Below are positions 27,715 through 36,929 of a stretch of 64,000 bases of DNA, in pieces. The stretch's first letter is position 1; each line of letters begins with the position of its first letter. The translations under genes were made by a program, and so were the position numbers. The notes beneath the pieces were generated by a model. That model was not told where the DNA came from. It was given only the letters and a program-made list of their open reading frames with translations, and did no database searches. Source of the stretch: Bacillus sp. RO1 (GTDB lineage Bacteria > Bacillota > Bacilli > Bacillales > Bacillaceae_I); assembly GCF_012524115.1 (NCBI RefSeq), contig NZ_JAAZWB010000085.1, forward strand, positions 31,217 to 95,216. The letters are read 5' to 3'.

Positions 27715-28722
27715 TTATTTTTTCACCCAATCAAATACCGGGATTCCATAGTTTTTAGCAGGCACGCCTGCGAGATCATAAAAATTTCCGAGAAGCTGTT
27801 CATAGTGAGTGGAAGAATGCAGTATTGCTTTCATCCGATCCTCGTGCCATTTTTTATCAGCAACAGGTCCGCTCGTATAATAGTCCTCTACACATTCAAA
27901 GTAGTGAATGGGAAATGTCAATCTTGCATACAGTAGTCGCCATGAAAAGCTTGATAGCGGAGATACCCTTTCATAGTCTTGTAAAAAAGTTTGGATCTTC
28001 GTTGGGTTCATGTCTTCTCCTTTGCGGCATTCTACCCTTATCCATTCCGAAAGGTCTCTGCTTGCATGATCAAAAATCCAATCTGTCGGGAGCTTCATCC
28101 ATTGCGCCTGCTGCCAGGTGAGATCTGTGAAGCGGTGGTGGCAGAGTGTAGCTGCATCATTCATCATCGGACTATCATCAAGCTCTGTGTCCACTAGATA
28201 CTGAATGGCATTTTCGGTCAATCCTAAATAGTAAGGAAAGGACTCAACAAACTGGGTATCAAAAACATCAACTGGATTGCTTCTTACCTTTTCTCTGAAA
28301 AAGCTCTCCATTTGGTCGACCCTTTTTACCCACAAGCTTTTCCATTGACCGATTCGATTAATAGCTGTCACTTTTGCAGGATAACTTCTAGCATGCGTAT
28401 GAAAGGCAGCCAGTTCTTTTCCGACAACTAATTTCCTAGAACTGTAATCATACGGCATCCGGAAAAGAGCGATCTGCCGGCCATCTATCTCCGTTGTATA
28501 GGTATCATTCTTATTTTTCACAAAAGAACTAACATATATATCTTTATGCGTGCGTATCATATAGTCACTTATCTTTTGAAGTTCATCAATTTCTTCTGCT
28601 TCCAAGTGAGCAACAGGTACCATGATATAAAGTACGCGATTAGACCAAAAAGCATCAAACTGTCGTACCCTTTGCTTCCTTTCCACCCTTAACTCATATT
28701 GATCATAAATAATCTGCTTCAA
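27715..28722 (-). CDS. yutH: Spore coat-associated protein YutH
   Basis: This 335-residue protein matches YutH, a member of the CotS/kinase-like spore coat group, by size and by position beside hom-thrCB and yutG. It has a degenerate kinase-like architecture without an obvious complete catalytic triad; LCHHRFTDLTWQ and FDHASRDLSEWIR in the middle resemble the C-lobe. GGAGGG lies seven bases before a TTG at 28722; the frame to 28833 has a hydrophobic extension that lacks a site. Confidence 0.85.
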   Translation of the reverse strand: MKQIIYDQYELRVERKQRVRQFDAFWSNRVLYIMVPVAHLEAEEIDELQKISDYMIRTHKDIYVSSFVKNKNDTYTTEIDGRQIALFRMPYDYSSRKLVVGKELAAFHTHARSYPAKVTAINRIGQWKSLWVKRVDQMESFFREKVRSNPVDVFDTQFVESFPYYLGLTENAIQYLVDTELDDSPMMNDAATLCHHRFTDLTWQQAQWMKLPTDWIFDHASRDLSEWIRVECRKGEDMNPTKIQTFLQDYERVSPLSSFSWRLLYARLTFPIHYFECVEDYYTSGPVADKKWHEDRMKAILHSSTHYEQLLGNFYDLAGVPAKNYGIPVFDWVKK

Positions 28723-28906
28723 CTCTGTTCCCTCCTTCTCCCTAGTACCAACTATATGAAGAAAACAGAGAAAACTTGTTACAAATAATAGCCATCTTCC
28801 TAAACACAATGACCAAAACACCACCAAACACACACATAAATCACACCAAAAGCTATTAATTCCACCAAATTAGGGCATAAAGGGAAGATAAAGAAACAAA
28901 AAAGAA

Positions 28907-28999
28907 TAAAAGGGGTCTGACCCTCAGCGTTCTAATGTATTAAAGAGGTAAAGATTTAAAGAGGGGTCTGACCCTCACCGCTCTAAAGTACTAAAGAGG
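28907..28999 (+). repeat. Double GGGGTCTGACCCTCA element upstream of yutG
   Basis: Two units (28910 and 28951) with GGGTC-T-GACCC and TAAAGAG ends, in the same orientation as the pair at 26368-26448. The interval 28723-29044 holds no gene; a -10-like TATTAT before yutG lies at about 29021. Confidence 0.8.
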
Positions 29000-29044
29000 G
29001 ACCTAAATCCCCCTCGACTATATTATAAAAGATGGGTGAGTTGT

Positions 29045-29545
29045 ATGAAGAATTTTGAGAGTATGGATGATGTGGAGAAGAAGGCACGGGCGTTGTTGGA
29101 GGAGCGCGGGGTGACGATGGATGATATTGCGGAGTTGGTGTATTTCTTGCAGTCGAAGTATCATCCTTCCCTGGAGCGTTCCGAGTGTCTGGAGAATGTG
29201 GACCGCGTTCTTTCTAAGCGTGAAGTTCAAAATACCGTCCTTACAGCAATTGAATTAGACATATTGGCTGAACAAGGTAAAATTCAAGAGCCTCTCTTAA
29301 GAATATTGCGCGATGATGAAGGATTGTATGGCGTGGATGAGGTTTTGGCATTATCGATTGTAAACGTATACGGCTCCATTGGCTTTACGAACTACGGATA
29401 TATCGATAAATTAAAACCAGGCATACTCGAACACCTCAATGACAAGAGCTCTGGAAAAGTTCATACCTTCCTCGATGATATCGTCGGAGCTATCGCTGCC
29501 GCAGCATCAAGCCGTTTGGCTCATCGAGCAGCGAATACAGAATGA
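29045..29545 (+). CDS. yutG: Phosphatidylglycerophosphatase A-related protein YutG
   Basis: This 166-residue protein belongs to the PgpA-related YutG family. The end has the family motif FLDDIVGAIAAAASSRLAHR, and ALLEERGVTMDDIAELVYFLQ is the typical start. Unlike integral PgpA phosphatases it has few hydrophobic segments, so it is probably a soluble relative with unproven activity. ATG at 29045 is used; a GTG at 29036 is in frame. A terminator follows. Confidence 0.88.
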   Translation: MKNFESMDDVEKKARALLEERGVTMDDIAELVYFLQSKYHPSLERSECLENVDRVLSKREVQNTVLTAIELDILAEQGKIQEPLLRILRDDEGLYGVDEVLALSIVNVYGSIGFTNYGYIDKLKPGILEHLNDKSSGKVHTFLDDIVGAIAAAASSRLAHRAANTE

Positions 29546-29555
29546 ACGAATAGAC

Positions 29556-29604
29556 AATAAAAAACCAGGAAGCCGAACTAAAAGCTCGCTGCCTGGTTTT
29601 TTCA
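29556..29604. terminator. Bidirectional terminator between yutG and yutF
   Basis: AAAAAACCAGG / CCTGGTTTTTT with an inner AGC/GCT pairing. Confidence 0.9.
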
Positions 29605-29628
29605 CGTCCTTTATCATAATGAGATTTC

Positions 29629-30399
29629 TTATATTCTTTCAATCCACTCTTTCAACGAATCCACCGTATAGGTCGGCTGCTCCTCATACGTTTCTAAATG
29701 CGCCTTTGTCGTCACACCCGTATGCACAAGGAGCGTGTCCATCCCCGCATTCATCCCAGCTTTAATATCGGTATGGTAATTATCCCCCACCATCAGCGTT
29801 TCTTCACGAGGCACCCCCAATACTTTCAGAGCCTGCTCCATGATGACTTTTTCTGGTTTACCGATAAAGGTCGGTTGTGTTTCCGTTGAAACCGTCAATA
29901 CAGAAGTCAACGATCCGTTTCCAGGTAGTAACCCTCTTTCAGTCGGAATGGCAATATCACCGTTAGTGGAAATAAATCGCGCACCATTACGAATATTAAT
30001 TGCACCAAGTGCCAACTTTTCATAACTGATGGATCGGTCAATTCCGCTTACTACCACGTCTGCACCCTCATCAACCAATTCGAACCCCTTCTCCAGCAAC
30101 GCCGTTCTGATTCCTTCCTCACCAATAACATATATTTTCGCCTCAGGCTTGTAATCATAAATATAATTGGCCGTGGCATTGCTTGTTGTAAAAACTTGTT
30201 CATCCAAGGTCGGTATGCCAAAGTCTCTTAATTTTTGGGCAACCTGTTGTGGTGTTCTAGAGGAATTATTCGTTACAAAAAGATAAGGAATCTTTTTATC
30301 ATATAAGGCTTTTACAAAATGGCTTGCCTCTTCAATCTTTTCTTTTCCACGATACATCGTGCCGTCAAGGTCAATCAAAAATCCTTGGTACTTTTTCAT
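29629..30399 (-). CDS. yutF: HAD-superfamily phosphatase YutF (NagD-like)
   Basis: This 256-residue HAD-IIA hydrolase has motif I DLDGTMY (D10, D12), motif II (VTNNSS), motif III lysine (GKPEK) and motif IV (GDNYHTDI). It belongs to the Bacillus YutF subfamily related to NagD and pyridoxal/phosphoglycolate phosphatases; the natural substrate is unknown. GGAG precedes the ATG by 11 bases. Confidence 0.93.
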   Translation of the reverse strand: MKKYQGFLIDLDGTMYRGKEKIEEASHFVKALYDKKIPYLFVTNNSSRTPQQVAQKLRDFGIPTLDEQVFTTSNATANYIYDYKPEAKIYVIGEEGIRTALLEKGFELVDEGADVVVSGIDRSISYEKLALGAINIRNGARFISTNGDIAIPTERGLLPGNGSLTSVLTVSTETQPTFIGKPEKVIMEQALKVLGVPREETLMVGDNYHTDIKAGMNAGMDTLLVHTGVTTKAHLETYEEQPTYTVDSLKEWIERI

Positions 30400-30490
30400 C
30401 TATTTTCACACTCCACTATATTCATTTCATTAGTTTAGGTTTGTTTCAACCTGTTCATGTTAGCACAATTTACTAGCCTGATAAAAGCAA

Positions 30491-30523
30491 GAAAGAACGC
30501 TCCCATTAAAGAAAGCGTTCTCA
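30491..30523 (-). terminator. Terminator of yutE
   Basis: AGAACGCT / AGCGTTCT stem, with TTCTTGC after it on the minus strand. Confidence 0.7.
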
Positions 30524-30531
30524 ACTCAGCA

Positions 30532-30969
30532 TTAATTTCTAAAAGCCGAAACAGGCCCTAATTCATTTTCGAGATAAACACGGACAGCACTACAGAACCC
30601 AACAACTGTCTCCTGTACATCCTCTAAACACGTTTCCACCTCTTCATGAGAAATCATAAGATATTCTTGTACTAGTGTTTTTCGGAGTCGAACAAGTCTC
30701 TTTAACTGCTGGGCCATGTCACCGGTCACTACTTTTTCATCTTCGAGAATGTCAATGATGTCCTCATAACTACCAGGGTCCCGCATGATAAAGCCGTCAA
30801 TCATCGCATTACCCACGTCCAGTAAGCCTTCAATGATTGCTACTGCAACACGCTCAAGCGCCTTCTTTTCGATGGAAGAATTCCAAGAGTCGTGCTGTTG
30901 ATATAAGGCTATATTTTCTTCAATATAAAGTAACGTATGCTCAATTTTTTCTCGATCCACAAAGTACAT
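30532..30969 (-). CDS. yutE: YutE, DUF86 (HepT-like) protein
   Basis: This 145-residue helical protein belongs to the DUF86/HepT family. HepT toxins carry an R-x4-H-x-Y ribonuclease motif (RNxLVHxY); here the matching site reads RKTLVQEY, so the histidine is glutamine and RNase activity is doubtful. No nucleotidyltransferase antitoxin (MntA) is adjacent. AAAGGAG lies eight bases before the ATG at 30969. It is 35 bases from the EAL gene and may be cotranscribed. Confidence 0.88.
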   Translation of the reverse strand: MYFVDREKIEHTLLYIEENIALYQQHDSWNSSIEKKALERVAVAIIEGLLDVGNAMIDGFIMRDPGSYEDIIDILEDEKVVTGDMAQQLKRLVRLRKTLVQEYLMISHEEVETCLEDVQETVVGFCSAVRVYLENELGPVSAFRN

Positions 30970-31004
30970 TCTGTATTCTCCTTTGTATGTCATCTTGGCT
31001 GTTG

Positions 31005-32312
31005 TTATGTTATCGGTTGCAGCAGTTTGGGCCTGGCGTAAAAATAACCTTGCGCCATGTCCACTTTATGCTTGGAGAGAATCTGGACCTCTTCAGGACG
31101 CTCGATCCCTTCTGCTACCACAAGGGATCCTGTCTCATTTGCTATTAACAAAAGCCCCTGCAGCATTTTCTCTTTGACCATGTTTTTATCTATATCTTGG
31201 ATAACAGAACGATCGATTTTTATGATATCAGGCATAATTCTATTGATGGTATGGAAGCTCGCATAACCAGCACCTGTATCATCAACAGCAATTTGAAAGC
31301 CCAGATCCCTAAGCGCCTCAATGTTACGCTCAAAATTTTTCAAACCATCAATAGAGTCCTGTTCTGTCACTTCAATGGCAATATTCTGCGGAATAATCTC
31401 TGGATACTTTTTCAAAAGGGCCAGCATTTTCTCTATTAACTCTACCTCATTTAATGTAGTTGGAGTAAAATTGATAAAAATTGCTTCCTTCATTTTGCAC
31501 TGATAAATTAGTTGAAATGCCTTTTCTAATATAAGTAACTCCAGCATAAATAACCGATTAGTCTGTTTGGCGATGGAAAATAACTGCAAAGGGTTTTCCA
31601 TCAATGACCCTTTAGGGCCGCGAGTCAGCAACTCCCACGCCTTAATGCCGCCTTTGGACACATCCATGATTGGTTGGGCCAATAGCGTAATATCTTTAAA
31701 AGCAATGATTTGATTTATTTGAAACTTTAATTGCTGAAATTGTAATTTATCCTGTTTCTCGGCCATGGCCATTGCCTGTACATGAGCTTTAAGCATACAT
31801 TCAGACAACGAATACTCTCCTGACTCCAAGAAAATATAACCAAATTGCACACACAGATGCTGGTTATCCAACTGTTTATAATTGTGTCCTTCTATTACTG
31901 TCTTTACTTTAGCAAGCCTATCCTCAAGTTCCATTGTACTGTGAAACCTTGCATCCACTTTCAATAACAAAGAAATTCCATCACTATATTGTTCATGTAA
32001 ACACACGATTTCTTCATCTGCAAAAGTTTGCCCAATGACTTTTCTAAGCTGCGCCTTGATAACTTCTCGACACAATAAATATTTACGCCTGCCTATTTTT
32101 GAAATGATATTCTCCAAGTCAGGAAAATAAAATGAAATTACCGCTACCTGAAATCCTTTTTTTAAGGTATGCTTCACTCGTTGTTCAATTGGATTTCTCA
32201 AAATAAAGATCGGTGGATAATAACGCAGATATTTGGACGGAAGCATTATTTTTACTAGATGTGAGCCATTCTTTTTATAGTATCTCTTTATGCGATTCCA
32301 GCTTCGCCCCAT
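31005..32312 (-). CDS. EAL-domain cyclic-di-GMP phosphodiesterase with N-terminal GGDEF-like region
   Basis: This 435-residue protein has an EAL domain in its second half. The key residues are present: Glu in the ELLTR form of EXLXR, Asn in INFTP, Glu in IEVTEQ, two Asp in AVDDTGAGY, Lys in IIKIDRS, Glu in VVAEGIE and Gln in QGYFYARP. It should therefore hydrolyse cyclic-di-GMP. The first 200 residues look like a degenerate GGDEF domain without the GGDEF motif. No membrane segment is evident. GGGAG precedes the ATG. Confidence 0.9.
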   Translation of the reverse strand: MGRSWNRIKRYYKKNGSHLVKIMLPSKYLRYYPPIFILRNPIEQRVKHTLKKGFQVAVISFYFPDLENIISKIGRRKYLLCREVIKAQLRKVIGQTFADEEIVCLHEQYSDGISLLLKVDARFHSTMELEDRLAKVKTVIEGHNYKQLDNQHLCVQFGYIFLESGEYSLSECMLKAHVQAMAMAEKQDKLQFQQLKFQINQIIAFKDITLLAQPIMDVSKGGIKAWELLTRGPKGSLMENPLQLFSIAKQTNRLFMLELLILEKAFQLIYQCKMKEAIFINFTPTTLNEVELIEKMLALLKKYPEIIPQNIAIEVTEQDSIDGLKNFERNIEALRDLGFQIAVDDTGAGYASFHTINRIMPDIIKIDRSVIQDIDKNMVKEKMLQGLLLIANETGSLVVAEGIERPEEVQILSKHKVDMAQGYFYARPKLLQPIT

Positions 32313-32490
32313 GAAGTGGCTCCCTTCTCTCTAGACAAAAATCAGCAAGTTGTATTTCTTTTATTTTATCACAAAAAATAAGAAAATTGTCCCATTTATT
32401 GCATAGCGTAGATATAATTAAAAATTTCCGATAACAAGAAAGACGTTGTATTTGTTATACTAGAAAAAGATGCAAGAAGGAGGTTTCAAT

Positions 32491-32757
32491 GTGGGAGAGA
32501 AATTCTTTTTATATGATGATACAGTCGATACCAAAACCCGTTTTGTAAGCTTTATGGGGGAAAATAATCGCTTTGACTTGGCAATAGTCAAATCCGATCG
32601 CTATTATGGAAAAAGTCTTGTACTCGATATCCAAGGCAACCGTTTTGCCATCATCGGCAGTGATGACCTAGATGAACCAGGCTATCTTGAGCATGCATAC
32701 CAGTTATCAGAAGAAGATGCAGCTGAATTGCGTTCATTTCTTTATGAAGTAGTCTAA
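32491..32757 (+). CDS. DUF3055 family protein
   Basis: This 88-residue soluble, acidic protein matches DUF3055 (FLYDDTVDTKTRFVSF, FAIIGSDDLDEPGYLEHAY). AAGGAGG lies seven bases before the GTG at 32491, which is preferred over the ATG at 32470 that overlaps the site. Function is unknown. A terminator-like hairpin follows. Confidence 0.87.
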   Translation: MGEKFFLYDDTVDTKTRFVSFMGENNRFDLAIVKSDRYYGKSLVLDIQGNRFAIIGSDDLDEPGYLEHAYQLSEEDAAELRSFLYEVV

Positions 32758-32773
32758 GCACCGAAATTCATAA

Positions 32774-32829
32774 TAATCCCCAATTGTCTCGGTAAAACTA
32801 ACCTTACTCTAAGACAAAGGGGATTTTTT
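32774..32829 (+). terminator. Hairpin after the DUF3055 gene overlapping the next ribosome site
   Basis: AATCCC...TTGTCT pairs with AGACAA...GGGATT and is followed by TTTTTTC. The 3' arm contains the AAAGGGA Shine-Dalgarno of the next gene, eight bases from its ATG. Confidence 0.7.
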
Positions 32830-32830
32830 C

Positions 32831-33136
32831 ATGTTTATTGATGAAAAGGATAAAGAAGAAGAACACTATACTGATTTCTCTAATGTTGAAACGCAGCGGA
32901 ATTATTTAATACCTGAAACATTACCTGAAGGTCCTTATGGCTCTCCCCGCGGCAAAGACACACCGGTGGAAAATAAAAGCACTCCTTGGCGTGAAGGCCA
33001 GCGCTATTATAGTGCCTTTAATTATGAAAACAAAAATCTGCACCAGGATATCCCAAGACAGCATCCCGGTGCCCACCCCACCCATGATGACAAAAATATG
33101 AACGAAGAGCCCCCATATGGGAATGAAAATGACTAA
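32831..33136 (+). CDS. Small acidic, disordered cytosolic protein
   Basis: This 101-residue protein is very polar and rich in proline, glycine, histidine and acidic residues, with no predicted folded core or membrane segment (YLIPETLPEGPYGSPRGK; YSAFNYENKNLHQDIPRQHP). It resembles the unnamed 'cytosolic protein' family of spore-forming Bacillus; the function is unknown. AAAGGGA lies within the preceding hairpin. It ends at a strong terminator. Confidence 0.8.
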   Translation: MFIDEKDKEEEHYTDFSNVETQRNYLIPETLPEGPYGSPRGKDTPVENKSTPWREGQRYYSAFNYENKNLHQDIPRQHPGAHPTHDDKNMNEEPPYGNEND

Positions 33137-33176
33137 TAAAAGGACCCCAGAAAACTTCAATGGGGTCCTTTTTGCA
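33137..33176. terminator. Bidirectional terminator before yutD
   Basis: AAAAGGACCCC / GGGGTCCTTTT, an 11-bp perfect stem. Confidence 0.93.
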
Positions 33177-33180
33177 ATAA

Positions 33181-33474
33181 TTATTTCGCTTCCGTTGCAG
33201 GTTTCTTTACCTTCTTTAATACAAAGTAGGCACAGCCAAAATTGCAATATTCCAAAATGTAGTCAGGCAGTGTGCTTATTTTTGTGTCATGGGTGGATTT
33301 ATGATTTTGGTCTTCGAAAAATCCTCTTAACCGCAATTGGTTATAACCCCAGTCACCGACAATATAGTCATATTTATTTAATACATCTATATATCTAGCG
33401 CGAAAGGTTTCCTCATTGAAGCCGTTTCGGTTCTCTTCCAATAACTCGTAGCAATGGTTTCCAATACAAATCAT
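33181..33474 (-). CDS. yutD: YutD family protein (DUF1027)
   Basis: This 97-residue protein matches YutD: CYELLEENRNGFNEE near the start, YDYIVGDWGYNQLRLRGFFED in the middle and DYILEYCNFGCAYFVLKK near the end. Function is unknown. GGAGG lies eight bases before the ATG at 33474. Confidence 0.92.
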   Translation of the reverse strand: MICIGNHCYELLEENRNGFNEETFRARYIDVLNKYDYIVGDWGYNQLRLRGFFEDQNHKSTHDTKISTLPDYILEYCNFGCAYFVLKKVKKPATEAK

Positions 33475-33583
33475 TTTCCGTTCCTCCATTTCTGCTCTTA
33501 TTTACATTATAGACCATTCTCCACTAATTTCTAAGTCAAAATTTTTATCAACGGGCAATCCTATACGTAAGGAGGTGTTTCCA

Positions 33584-34273
33584 TTGAGGAAAACAATAAA
33601 AATTCTTGCAGCATGCAGTTTAGTTACTGCAATCACTTCAGCCTGTTCTTTTGACCCAACGCCAGAAGAACGCCAAGCCAGAAGCGTCATATACGGGCGT
33701 GATGGGCAGCCAATGAATACAAATACAGGACACCGTTACGATATGTATGATGTAAGAGACAGCAATAACCATGATCAAACTCGCTTCGGTTACGTTCGCG
33801 ACCAAGCTGAGCCAGTGAGAAACTCTCAGCGCTACAATGAGAACATCGCTGCCGTGGATTACGGCGAAATTGCCAATATCATCAACAAAATGGTTGTTCA
33901 GTTACCTGCAATAGAGGATTCTGCGACACTCGTTACAGATGAAGAAGTACTTATTGCATATGAAACAAACAGTGATGATAGAGAACTAACAGCCGATCAG
34001 GTAAGTAAAACCGGATTATCCATCGTTCCACGATACTATCATGTTTACATTTCTGATAATCCAGAAATGATTCATGATATTGAACGTTTTCGTTCCCTTG
34101 GTGTGACAAGTCCTAGGGTGGATGAAATTTTGGAAAGCACCATTAAAGAAATGCTCAAATCTCCACAAGGTAAACAGTTGAATACTGGCGAAAATGGAAA
34201 TGGTGAAGCAGACGGCGAGATGAATGAAGAATCAGACAAAAGTGAATTCCGAAAACAAATGAAAAACGATTAA
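33584..34273 (+). CDS. yutC: YhcN/YlaJ-type sporulation lipoprotein (YutC)
   Basis: This 229-residue protein has a signal sequence ending ITSAC21, a probable lipobox, and the YhcN/YlaJ-type domain (GYVRDQAEPVRN, VTDEEVLIAYETN). Such proteins are made during sporulation and attached to spore membranes. The C-terminal 30 residues are acidic. A TTG at 33584 is used, eight bases after AAGGAGG. It lies opposite yutD as in B. subtilis. Confidence 0.88.
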   Translation: MRKTIKILAACSLVTAITSACSFDPTPEERQARSVIYGRDGQPMNTNTGHRYDMYDVRDSNNHDQTRFGYVRDQAEPVRNSQRYNENIAAVDYGEIANIINKMVVQLPAIEDSATLVTDEEVLIAYETNSDDRELTADQVSKTGLSIVPRYYHVYISDNPEMIHDIERFRSLGVTSPRVDEILESTIKEMLKSPQGKQLNTGENGNGEADGEMNEESDKSEFRKQMKND

Positions 34274-34325
34274 CAAAAAAAGGTACAGTTCCTTAGAAAT
34301 AAAGTAGGAGCTGTACCTTTTTTTA
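34274..34325 (+). terminator. Terminator of yutC
   Basis: AAAGGTACAG / CTGTACCTTT followed by TTTTTTA. Confidence 0.92.
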
Positions 34326-34332
34326 TAATAAA

Positions 34333-34522
34333 TCCAAGTTGATTGAAGTGGAAGGCGCGCAGACTCCTCGAAAATGCTACCGCATTTTCTTCGTGCGATG
34401 AATCGCTGTCGAAGCCTTCCTTGTCCTATGGGAGGAAAGGACAGGGGAGACCCCCAAGCGTTGTGAGGAGGTTCCCGGACCGCCCATGGAAAGCGAAGCG
34501 CCTGGATCGGAAATCAACCGTC
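34333..34522 (-). repeat. MITE-like dispersed repeat, long variant (reverse)
   Basis: Reverse copy with ends TTGATTGAAGTGGAAGGCGC and GGAAAGCGAAGCGCCTGG...AAATCAACCG. It has an extra segment of about 50 bases after GACTCCTCG containing AAAATGC-N4-GCATTTT, as in the copy at 42353. Confidence 0.85.
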
Positions 34523-34526
34523 AGTG

Positions 34527-35423
34527 CTATGCCTGTGCTTGTCTTGCTTTAGATGCTTCGTTTACTTGCTCATCAGCATGATAAGAAGAACGGACAAGTG
34601 GACCGGCTTCACAATGACTGAAACCTTTCGTCATTGCGATTTCCTTTAACTCTGCAAACTCATCTGGATGATAATACTTCTGCACCTTAATATGTTTCTT
34701 AGAAGGCTGCAAGTATTGACCAATTGCCATTATGTCTACATTATTGGCACGAAGATCATCCATTGTTTCGATTATCTCTTCTTTTGTTTCTCCAAGTCCA
34801 ATCATGATGCTTGATTTTGTTGGAATGTCAGGTTGTAATTCTTTTGCACGACGCAATAATTCAAGAGAACGGTCATAGGTAGCTCTCGCACGCACTCGAG
34901 GTGTTAAAGAACGAACTGTTTCAATGTTATGGTTTAGAATGTCCGGTCTTGCTGCCATCAACATTTCAATGTTCTCATAAACCCCACCCATATCAGAAGG
35001 TAATACTTCAATCGTTGTAAAAGGGTTTTCACGGCGAACCGCTCTAATCGTTTCTGCAAAAATGGCAGCTCCGCCATCTTTTAGATCATCACGGGCAACC
35101 GCTGTAATAACAGCATGCTTTAAGTTCATTAGTTTTACGGACTCTGCTACGCGTTCCGGCTCTTGTGTATCAAGCTCTGTTGGCAATCCTGTCTTGACCG
35201 CACAGAAACGGCAAGCACGCGTACAGACAGCACCAAGAATCATGAAAGTAGCTGTACGTCTAACTGCCCAGCATTCATGAATGTTTGGGCATTTTGCCTC
35301 TTCACAGACTGTGTTAAGATTGTGCTCTCTCATCAATTTTTTTAGTCCTGTATAGTTTTCATTCGTATTCAGCTTGATTTTCAGCCAATCTGGTTTACGT
35401 ATGTACTCCTCTTTTTTAGCCAT
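34527..35423 (-). CDS. lipA: Lipoyl synthase
   Basis: This 298-residue radical-SAM enzyme inserts two sulfur atoms into octanoyl groups on lipoyl domains such as GcvH (62.1 kb). The auxiliary cluster cysteines are C40, C45 and C51; the radical-SAM CxxxCxxC is C67, C71 and C74. The C-terminal SSYHADE serine that ligates the auxiliary cluster is present. TTGGAG lies eight bases before the ATG at 35423. It is divergent to lytH. Confidence 0.97.
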   Translation of the reverse strand: MAKKEEYIRKPDWLKIKLNTNENYTGLKKLMREHNLNTVCEEAKCPNIHECWAVRRTATFMILGAVCTRACRFCAVKTGLPTELDTQEPERVAESVKLMNLKHAVITAVARDDLKDGGAAIFAETIRAVRRENPFTTIEVLPSDMGGVYENIEMLMAARPDILNHNIETVRSLTPRVRARATYDRSLELLRRAKELQPDIPTKSSIMIGLGETKEEIIETMDDLRANNVDIMAIGQYLQPSKKHIKVQKYYHPDEFAELKEIAMTKGFSHCEAGPLVRSSYHADEQVNEASKARQAQA

Positions 35424-35679
35424 ATGATCAACTCCAACTTGTCTTTTTTTCAAGATGACTTCACCAATAATTTATCTGTATATTTTCACTATTCTATCTT
35501 ATTGTATAGGGAAAATGACATATTCACACCTGTCACTTTATCAAACATCCCGCAAAGAAACAAGTCCAAAACCTTCCACGAACATACTCCTGACAATCTT
35601 CCATGAATTAGTATTTATGAAATGAAGAAAACTTCCCAAACTAACAGTAGGAAATGAAAGAAAAGGAAGGAGTGAGGAT

Positions 35680-36666
35680 TTGATACGGCTACTCTTGTGT
35701 GTAATTATTCTATTTAGCATGATTCCTGCAAATGCTATTGCTGAAGAAACAAATTTAACAGATGAACAAATATATGCCAAAAGGCAGGACCTATATAATC
35801 GAATGCAATCTGTCACCCAGATTCCATGGTACTATTTCGCAGCTGTTGATCAATATGAAAGAAATGTCCGCAGAGTTAGACGAGATATCCCGAAGGCAAA
35901 AGGAGTTATCGGTATTTATTATAAACCTGAGGTGTGGGCGGGTCCGTTAAATCCTAATTCACAGGACAGCAACCCTATGAGCATCCAATTCTTTGGTGGA
36001 AAGGGGAGGGATGGAAACGGGGATGGAGTTGCTGATGCCACAAATGATGAAGATGTATTATTTACATTTGCTAATTATCTCCAGTCTTTTGGTACAGATA
36101 AGGAAAATATAAAAATTGCCTTGTGGGAGTATTATCAGCGCGATAAAACGGTCGGGCTTATTATGAACCATATGAAACTTTATAGTACTTATAAAACCCT
36201 CAAGCTTGATACACATGCTTTTCCTCTACCAATCCGGTCCAATTTCAGCTATAAAAATACGTGGGGAGATGCACGCGGCTGGGGTGGAAGAAGAATGCAT
36301 GAGGGTACAGATATATTTGCAAGTTACGGTGTCCCAGTTCGTTCCACTTGTTATGGTGTCATTGAAATAAAAGGGTGGAACAAGTTCGGCGGCTGGCGCC
36401 TTGGAATTCGTGACATAAATAATACCTACCATTATTTTGCCCATTTAAACGGCTTTGCCAAAGACCTAGAAGTAGGACAGGTGGTAGAACCAGGGCAAAT
36501 TATCGGATCAGTAGGAAGCTCTGGTTATGGACCGCCTGGGACTGCAGGAAAATTCCCTCCACATCTTCACTATGGTATGTACAAAGACAACGGCTATTCC
36601 GAATGGTCCTTTGACCCGTTCCCACACTTAAAATCCTGGGAACGTGGGGATAGGAGAAAGCGTTAG
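35680..36666 (+). CDS. lytH: LytH/YunA M23 peptidase, sporulation L-Ala-D-Glu endopeptidase
   Basis: This 328-residue exported protein starts with a signal sequence (to about residue 21) and ends in an M23 peptidase domain. Zinc ligands are H207 and D211 (HEGTD) and H297 in the HLHYG motif, with H295 as catalytic partner. In B. subtilis LytH trims peptide side chains in spore cortex. The start is a TTG seven bases after AAGGAG. No downstream partner is present; repeats follow. Confidence 0.93.
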   Translation: MIRLLLCVIILFSMIPANAIAEETNLTDEQIYAKRQDLYNRMQSVTQIPWYYFAAVDQYERNVRRVRRDIPKAKGVIGIYYKPEVWAGPLNPNSQDSNPMSIQFFGGKGRDGNGDGVADATNDEDVLFTFANYLQSFGTDKENIKIALWEYYQRDKTVGLIMNHMKLYSTYKTLKLDTHAFPLPIRSNFSYKNTWGDARGWGGRRMHEGTDIFASYGVPVRSTCYGVIEIKGWNKFGGWRLGIRDINNTYHYFAHLNGFAKDLEVGQVVEPGQIIGSVGSSGYGPPGTAGKFPPHLHYGMYKDNGYSEWSFDPFPHLKSWERGDRRKR

Positions 36667-36715
36667 AATTTTTACAAATAAATGTGTAAAACCGAAAAAA
36701 TATTAGTTAGTGGTT

Positions 36716-36860
36716 AAATGCCGCTGTTCCTTTGCGCAAATGGCTTCGCTTTCCGCGGGACGGTGCCTTGAGCCTCCTCACTTCGTTGCGGGGTCTCAAC
36801 CTACCGTTAATCCCCCGCTGGAGTCTTCGCCATTTGCTCCAATCCACAGCTAGAAATTAT
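36716..36860 (+). repeat. MITE-like dispersed repeat, copy (forward)
   Basis: Nearly the same as the copy at 9155: GCCGCTGTTCC, GCAAATGGCTTCGCTTTCC, TGAGCCTCCTCACTTCGTTG, GGAGTCTTCGCCATTTGC and ending CAATCCACAGCTAG. Ends are inverted (GCAAATGGC / GCCATTTGC). Confidence 0.9.
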
Positions 36861-36929
36861 GTTAAAGAAACGTTAGCGTAAACCAATTAACTCGTCTAAG
36901 TACCTTTCTTTACCCTTTGAGTGAGAGCA

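Noticed and set aside
31005..32312. Active diguanylate cyclase in the N-terminal half of the EAL protein
   Set aside because: No GGDEF/GGEEF active-site motif can be found in the first 200 residues.
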